From: Stenotrophomonas maltophilia
Lineage (GTDB): Bacteria > Pseudomonadota > Gammaproteobacteria > Xanthomonadales > Xanthomonadaceae
Direction: 5' to 3'
Length of the DNA: 64,000 nucleotides
NCBI GenBank assembly: GCA_002364755.1
Contig: DEZI01000028.1
Location: 76,889 to 140,888, forward strand
Shown: positions 59,934 to 64,000 of the stretch, piece after piece
How positions within the stretch are numbered: the stretch's first letter is position 1
Layout: each line of letters starts with the position of its first letter
Translations under genes and position numbers: made by a program
Notes under the pieces: model-generated
Seen by the model: the letters and a program-made list of their open reading frames with translations, nothing else
What the model was told of the DNA's origin: nothing
Database searches by the model: none

Positions 59934-60683
59934 GTGCCTGTCCAATTCCCCATCAAGCTGGTCGGCCGCCGCATGCTGGCGCCCACCGTCGGCCACTACC
60001 AGTTCGTGCGTGATGACGGCCAGCCGCTGGATTTCCAGCCCGGCCAGTTCATCCAGGTCCATTTCAGCTACGCCGATGGCACCGAAACCAAGCGCAGCTA
60101 CTCGCTGGCGACTATCCATGACCACGCGCTGGGCCCGGGCGAGGCGGTGGATATCGCCGTCAGCTTCGTGCCCGGCGGCGCCGCCACGGCCCTGTTCGAG
60201 GCCCTGGACCTCGGCGGCCAGGTCAGTGCGTCCGGCCCGTACGGCCGCTTCTGCCTGCACCCCGGCGACCACAATGCCCGCTACCTGCTGATCGCCACCG
60301 GCACCGGCGTCACCCCGTACCGGTCGATGCTGCCGCTGCTGGAGACAGCCATGGCCGAGCGCGGCGTGCAGGTGGTCCTGCTGCAGGGCGCGCGCAGCCC
60401 GGGCGAGCTGCTGTACAGCGAAGATTTCTACAGCTTCGCCGAAAAGCACCCGAACTTCCGTTATGTGCCATGCCTGTCGCGCGAACTGCCGGCCGATCCG
60501 CACCCGGACGTGCACCACGGCTACGTGCAGCAGGCCCTGGCAGGCTTCACGCCGGACCCGGCCACCGACATCGCCTACCTGTGCGGCAACCCGGACATGG
60601 TCGATGCCTGCGCCGAGGCGCTGAAGGAAGCCGGACTCGGCAACCCGCAGATCCGCCGCGAGAAGTACGTCAGCAGCAAGTAA
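59934..60683 (+). CDS. fpr: Ferredoxin-NADP reductase
   Basis: A 249-aa FAD enzyme with the flavin motif RSYSLA (near residue 54), the NADP-binding stretch LIATGTGVTPYRSM (near 117) and a C-terminal REKYVSSK end. It exchanges electrons between NADPH and ferredoxin or flavodoxin. It starts at GTG 59934; a TATTAT-like sequence at 59881 could be its -10 box. Confidence 0.93.
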   Translation: MPVQFPIKLVGRRMLAPTVGHYQFVRDDGQPLDFQPGQFIQVHFSYADGTETKRSYSLATIHDHALGPGEAVDIAVSFVPGGAATALFEALDLGGQVSASGPYGRFCLHPGDHNARYLLIATGTGVTPYRSMLPLLETAMAERGVQVVLLQGARSPGELLYSEDFYSFAEKHPNFRYVPCLSRELPADPHPDVHHGYVQQALAGFTPDPATDIAYLCGNPDMVDACAEALKEAGLGNPQIRREKYVSSK

Positions 60684-60703
60684 GGGCCCGCCACGGGCGC
60701 GGG

Positions 60704-60729
60704 TGGTGCCGGCCGCTGGCCGGCATCCC
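60704..60729. repeat. Short REP-like palindrome
   Basis: GGTGCCGGCC and GGCCGGCATCC arms, between convergent fpr and LPMO genes, 20 bp after the fpr stop. Likely a terminator for one or both. Confidence 0.6.
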
Positions 60730-60748
60730 CGATTCGACATTTGCCGGC

Positions 60749-61906
60749 TCAGTACGGAATCCAGGCATCGCGCCAGGCCGAGCCCACGCCAGGCCGGTAC
60801 GGCTCGGCGTTGACGTTGCACCATGCGCCTTCCGGGAACGGGCGGCAGGCATACAGCAAGCCATCGGTGCCCTTCACCACGGTCTGCCCGGGAATGTAGC
60901 TGCCGATGCCCGCCGGATAGATGTAATCGTAGTCGCCCGGCGGCGGGTCCACCGGATCAGGCACCTTGGTGTCCAGCTGGAAGCGATGCCCCGGACGCAG
61001 GTACACGCGGTTATCGGTTGCCGAGGCCACGGGCGTGATCACGCCATCGCGCAGAATGCCCACCCGCGCCTGCGCAGCATCGCCATTGACCTTGCGCGCC
61101 AGCACCAGCGGCCACTGCGTCGGTGCGGTCTGGCCACTGGCCAGTACCACGTCCACCTGCTCCACATCGTTGCCGGCCGCGTTGAACACGCGCAGCGACA
61201 CCGTGGTTCCCACCTCCAACGCGCCGCGCGCGGTCACCGCACCGGCATCCTGCCATTGCGGCGGCGGGGTCCCATCACCGCCTTCGAACCGGACATCGGA
61301 ACAGGTGTAGAACGCCTCCTGTGAATCCGAACGCTGCCACGTGTTGTAGATCACGTGCTGGCCACTGCGCTGCGGCAGCGGGCAGTCAAGCTTGTAAACC
61401 CCACCCTCGGACAGCGGCACGTCGCCCAGCGTGCAGAACGCTTCCAGGTCCGACCAGCGCAGGCCGTCGCTGGCCTTCCAGCCATCACGGGTGACGTAGA
61501 ACTTCCACTCGCGGGTGGCGTGCGGCGCCGGCGCCAGGAACTCGAAGGTGTAGCGCCCATTGGCATCGGCACGGATCGGTGAGGTCGTCCAGTCGCTGCG
61601 GTCCAGGTCCAGGCCGCGGTACTTGCTGTTGCCACCGCTGCACAGCTGGCCATCGGGCACCACCGCCTGGTGGTTGCCGTTGGCGTGGGCCTGGTTGATG
61701 CCCGCCCAGTCGTAGAACGGCTGGGCTCCGCCCACGGCCTTGGCGGCGGCGCAGGCGGGGTTGGTCGGATTCTCCGGATTGCCCTGGTAACACGCGTAGA
61801 TGCGGCTCATCGGCTTGGACAGCGTGCCGTGCGCCTGTGCGTTGCCCGGCAGGAACAGGCCTGCGGTCAGCGCCGCAGCGACGGCGAGGAGGAGGCGTGT
61901 TTGCAT
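60749..61906 (-). CDS. AA10 lytic polysaccharide monooxygenase with chitin-binding module
   Basis: A 385-aa secreted copper enzyme. The signal peptide ends at Ala25, so the mature protein starts with His26 (HGTLSKPMSR), and His129 in APAPHATREW completes the copper histidine brace. Domain order: AA10 domain (26 to about 215), a GbpA-like middle domain (about 225-325), and a C-terminal CBM5/12-like chitin-binding module (about 330-385, PGQTVVKGTDGLLYACR). It cleaves crystalline chitin oxidatively. ATG 61906 has AGGGA upstream and fits the mature His; ATG 61915 is possible. Confidence 0.93.
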   Translation of the reverse strand: MQTRLLLAVAAALTAGLFLPGNAQAHGTLSKPMSRIYACYQGNPENPTNPACAAAKAVGGAQPFYDWAGINQAHANGNHQAVVPDGQLCSGGNSKYRGLDLDRSDWTTSPIRADANGRYTFEFLAPAPHATREWKFYVTRDGWKASDGLRWSDLEAFCTLGDVPLSEGGVYKLDCPLPQRSGQHVIYNTWQRSDSQEAFYTCSDVRFEGGDGTPPPQWQDAGAVTARGALEVGTTVSLRVFNAAGNDVEQVDVVLASGQTAPTQWPLVLARKVNGDAAQARVGILRDGVITPVASATDNRVYLRPGHRFQLDTKVPDPVDPPPGDYDYIYPAGIGSYIPGQTVVKGTDGLLYACRPFPEGAWCNVNAEPYRPGVGSAWRDAWIPY

Positions 61907-62130
61907 GGGGTGCATCCCTGAAGGTGTGGAAGAGCGGGCAGTCTCCACACCGGTGGCAGCCACGACCATGCAACCACTCCTAAAAGTGCGCGAATGCGAA
62001 CGTGTTAACCGTTTCCATGCGAAGTGCGCCGCAAACTCCGCCCGCTGCGGACATGCGCTCGGCCGCGCTGCGACAGCGGTTTCGCCAGAACGCGCTAGGA
62101 TGCAGGCATTGCCCGGCACGCACGGACCGC

Positions 62131-63291
62131 ATGTCCCTGGACCTTCCCACCATCGGTGTACTTGGCCTGCTGCTGTGCGCCGGCATCGCAACGGGCTTTT
62201 CGCTGCTGCTGGTGGTGTTGCGTGGGCAACCGGTACTGCGCCTGTGGACGGCCAGCCTGTGGCTGCTGACCCTGGGCGTGATCCTGATGGGGCTGCGCCC
62301 CTGGCTGCCGCAGGTGCCGGCCATCCTCGGTGGCAATGCAGCCATGGCCGCTTCCAGCGTGCTGATGCTGCTGGGCATGGCCCTGCACCTGGGCCAGCCG
62401 ATGCCGCTGTGGCGCGCGCTGGGCCTGGTCGCGGCCTTCATGGCCGGCATCTTCCTGTTCCTGGTGCCTTGGCCCAGCCTGGACGTGCGCCTGCACGTGT
62501 TCAGCGTCTTCGCGATCATCATCAACAGCTGGATCGCCGCGCTGCTGCTGCGCCATGCACCGCCGGCACAGCGCATCAGCTGCCGGCTGGCGGCGGCGGT
62601 GTTCCTCGCCGAAGCGGTGGTCTACGTCGTGCGCCTGTTCCTGCCCGCCGATGCCGATGCGGGCGGGGACATCATGCGTGCGGGCTCGCCGATGTTCCTC
62701 ACTTACCTGGCCGGAATCATGCTGGAGCTGGCGCGCTGCTTCGCGCTGGTCCTGCTGCTGCTCGAACGCCTGCTGGTGGACCTGCGCCGCGCCGCCCGTA
62801 CCGATGGCCTCACCGGCCTGCTCAACCGCAGCGCGGTGCTGGCCGACGGGACCGACCAGCTGCAGCAGGTGCGCCGCCTGCAGCGCCCGCTGGCGGTGCT
62901 GCTGCTGGACGTGGACCACTTCAAGGCCATCAATGACCGTTGGGGGCATCTGGCCGGCGACCAGGTGCTGCAGCATCTCACCGGCGTGCTGGAGCACTGC
63001 GCACGCGGCCACGTGCATCTGCTCAGCCGCTATGGCGGCGAAGAATTCCTGCTGTTGCTGCCTGGTAGCGCCGGCGAAGCGGAGCGCCTGGCCACGCTCA
63101 TCCGTCATGCGCTGCAGCAACGGCCGGCGCCGCTGGGCACCGGTCCAGTGGCGGTGACCGCCAGCATCGGCCTGGCCATGGATGACGGGCATAGCGATCT
63201 GGCCGGGCTGATCGCCCGCGCCGATGCCGCGCTGTACCGGGCCAAGGCCGAAGGCCGCGACCGCCTGGTGTCCGCTGCCGAAACGGCCTGA
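62131..63291 (+). CDS. Membrane diguanylate cyclase
   Basis: A 386-aa protein with about seven transmembrane helices (residues 5-215) and a GGDEF domain (about 222-380) whose active loop is GGEEF at 302-306; it should make cyclic di-GMP. The RxxD inhibitory site is absent from the expected position, so product feedback may be weak. No EAL or HD-GYP domain is fused. ATG 62131 opens the first helix. Confidence 0.92.
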   Translation: MSLDLPTIGVLGLLLCAGIATGFSLLLVVLRGQPVLRLWTASLWLLTLGVILMGLRPWLPQVPAILGGNAAMAASSVLMLLGMALHLGQPMPLWRALGLVAAFMAGIFLFLVPWPSLDVRLHVFSVFAIIINSWIAALLLRHAPPAQRISCRLAAAVFLAEAVVYVVRLFLPADADAGGDIMRAGSPMFLTYLAGIMLELARCFALVLLLLERLLVDLRRAARTDGLTGLLNRSAVLADGTDQLQQVRRLQRPLAVLLLDVDHFKAINDRWGHLAGDQVLQHLTGVLEHCARGHVHLLSRYGGEEFLLLLPGSAGEAERLATLIRHALQQRPAPLGTGPVAVTASIGLAMDDGHSDLAGLIARADAALYRAKAEGRDRLVSAAETA

Positions 63292-63566
63292 CAGCGTGCA
63301 TTGGCTGAAAGGAGCTTGATCTATTGCTTACCGGCGATATCGGGGTGCGCTCAACAGCGAAGGGCAAATGAAGATCTGCCGCATGGGAGAAGGTAGGTTG
63401 GCCAGCAACGGCACCTTCAAGCAGGGAGGCATGGGTCGGCCCGCCAACTGGCGCCCGACCCGATGCGGTACGTACTTGCCGCCATACAGCGAACCTGCAC
63501 AACATCCGTCGGGCATGTCGCAGGCAAATGTTGGACCCAGTTACGCGTCTATTCCAAGGTCATCTC

Positions 63567-63872
63567 ATGGACAAGTTGCTTCCCGGTACATTCGATTCTG
63601 CAGTTGATTTTGGCCTGGGACTTCTGGATGTGCAGTCTCGGGCAGAGCTGGCTGAGATTGGCTACGTCGATCCCCATACGAAATACCGGGTGGACTACAT
63701 TGCCCTGATTGGAAGCAATTTGGGGATATGGGACGAATCCAACCAGGTGCTTCTGGAAAGCCTGGCAGCCAGCCAATCGGAATCATTGCATTTCTTTGAG
63801 TTGGATGGGGAAAAGGCCACCCCCGATGGAGCTGTCCGGATTATTCTGAAAGAAATGGCAAGGAGGGCATAG
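63567..63872 (+). CDS. Small orphan protein (101 aa), unknown function
   Basis: The ATG at 63567 is preceded by AAGG at 7 bases. The product is acidic, soluble and has no recognised family (central segment YRVDYIALIGSNLGIWDES). It lies in a lower-GC stretch after a 275-bp gap that holds only scraps of open frame. Size, acidity and composition are those of small immunity or orphan genes, but that is no more than a suggestion. An in-frame ATG at 63528 would add 13 residues. Confidence 0.55.
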   Translation: MDKLLPGTFDSAVDFGLGLLDVQSRAELAEIGYVDPHTKYRVDYIALIGSNLGIWDESNQVLLESLAASQSESLHFFELDGEKATPDGAVRIILKEMARRA

Positions 63873-63889
63873 AGAGGATCTCCGGCGGA

Positions 63890-64000
63890 GTGCTTCGCTC
63901 GGATTGTTGGAAGCAAGCTCCAGGTCCAATCCAGAACGTGGCATTCCGTTTCAAGGGCGGCCGGGTGTCAGCAAAGGACGCGTGTCGCAACTGCACCATC
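63890..64000 (+). CDS. Possible 5' end of a gene leaving the window
   Basis: A frame open from GTG 63890 to the window's end (37 codons) reads plausibly: QNVAFRFKGGRVSAKDACRN is its latter part. GAGAGGATC lies upstream of the GTG. No family is recognised and the frame may be non-coding. Confidence 0.25.
   Translation, partial: MLRSDCWKQAPGPIQNVAFRFKGGRVSAKDACRNCTI

Noticed and set aside
63368..63607. 79-aa plus-strand frame before the orphan gene
   Set aside because: No ribosome-binding site of note, no family resemblance, and it overlaps the better supported gene at 63567 in another frame.

Overview
The window is high-GC, gene-dense gammaproteobacterial chromosome. Many intergenic gaps carry short palindromes of the GTAG...GCCGGGC type, the SMAG/REP family known from Stenotrophomonas maltophilia. 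Together with an aryl-polyene (xanthomonadin-like) pigment cluster, a CIO-type bd oxidase and a multidomain chitin LPMO, this points to Stenotrophomonas or a close Xanthomonadaceae relative. No tRNA, rRNA, CRISPR array, IS element or phage integrase was recognised.

Layout. 1-4.3 kb (minus): hemF, a small membrane protein, a Nudix hydrolase and an exported S9 dipeptidyl peptidase, probably one operon. 4.4-9.4 kb (plus): a compositionally distinct island that looks like a small RiPP (ribosomally made, modified peptide) locus. It holds a 39-codon peptide gene, an HExxH-motif putative peptide-modifying enzyme, an unfamiliar 274-aa protein with an ATP-grasp-like outline, a 115-aa membrane protein and two MacB/FtsX-type permeases with no ATPase. 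This is the most novel part of the window. 9.4-10.3 kb: an ECF sigma factor and a 71-aa membrane protein, joined to the island by a 4-base overlap. 10.4-12.9 kb: cydAB (CIO type) and a terminator. 13.1-30.0 kb: an almost gapless 16-gene operon for an aryl-polyene pigment. It contains ketosynthases, two ACPs, an AMP-ligase/dehydratase fusion, a ketoreductase, hotdog enzymes, acyltransferases, a glycosyltransferase, a MIO ammonia-lyase, a flavoprotein, and a LolA-like, MMPL and lipoprotein set for moving the product to the outer membrane.

30.2-64 kb: mostly housekeeping and accessory genes. These are ycgL, a 1112-aa ankyrin protein, a KefC-type antiporter, mgtE, a PatZ-like acetyltransferase, a YbjQ protein, an alpha/beta hydrolase, two aldo/keto reductases, an MFS exporter with divergent LysR regulator, a chemoreceptor, an Rrf2 regulator with a thioredoxin-reductase-like enzyme, an exported methyltransferase, rluE, hrpB, tatD, panE with an SDR-like gene, an ABC-2 exporter, a ferredoxin-NADP reductase, the LPMO and a diguanylate cyclase. 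The last 500 bases are lower in GC, hold a small orphan gene, and may hold the start of another that leaves the window.

Most gene calls rest on motifs and length read by eye; no database search was possible. Start codons were chosen from ribosome-binding sites, overlaps and expected N-termini.
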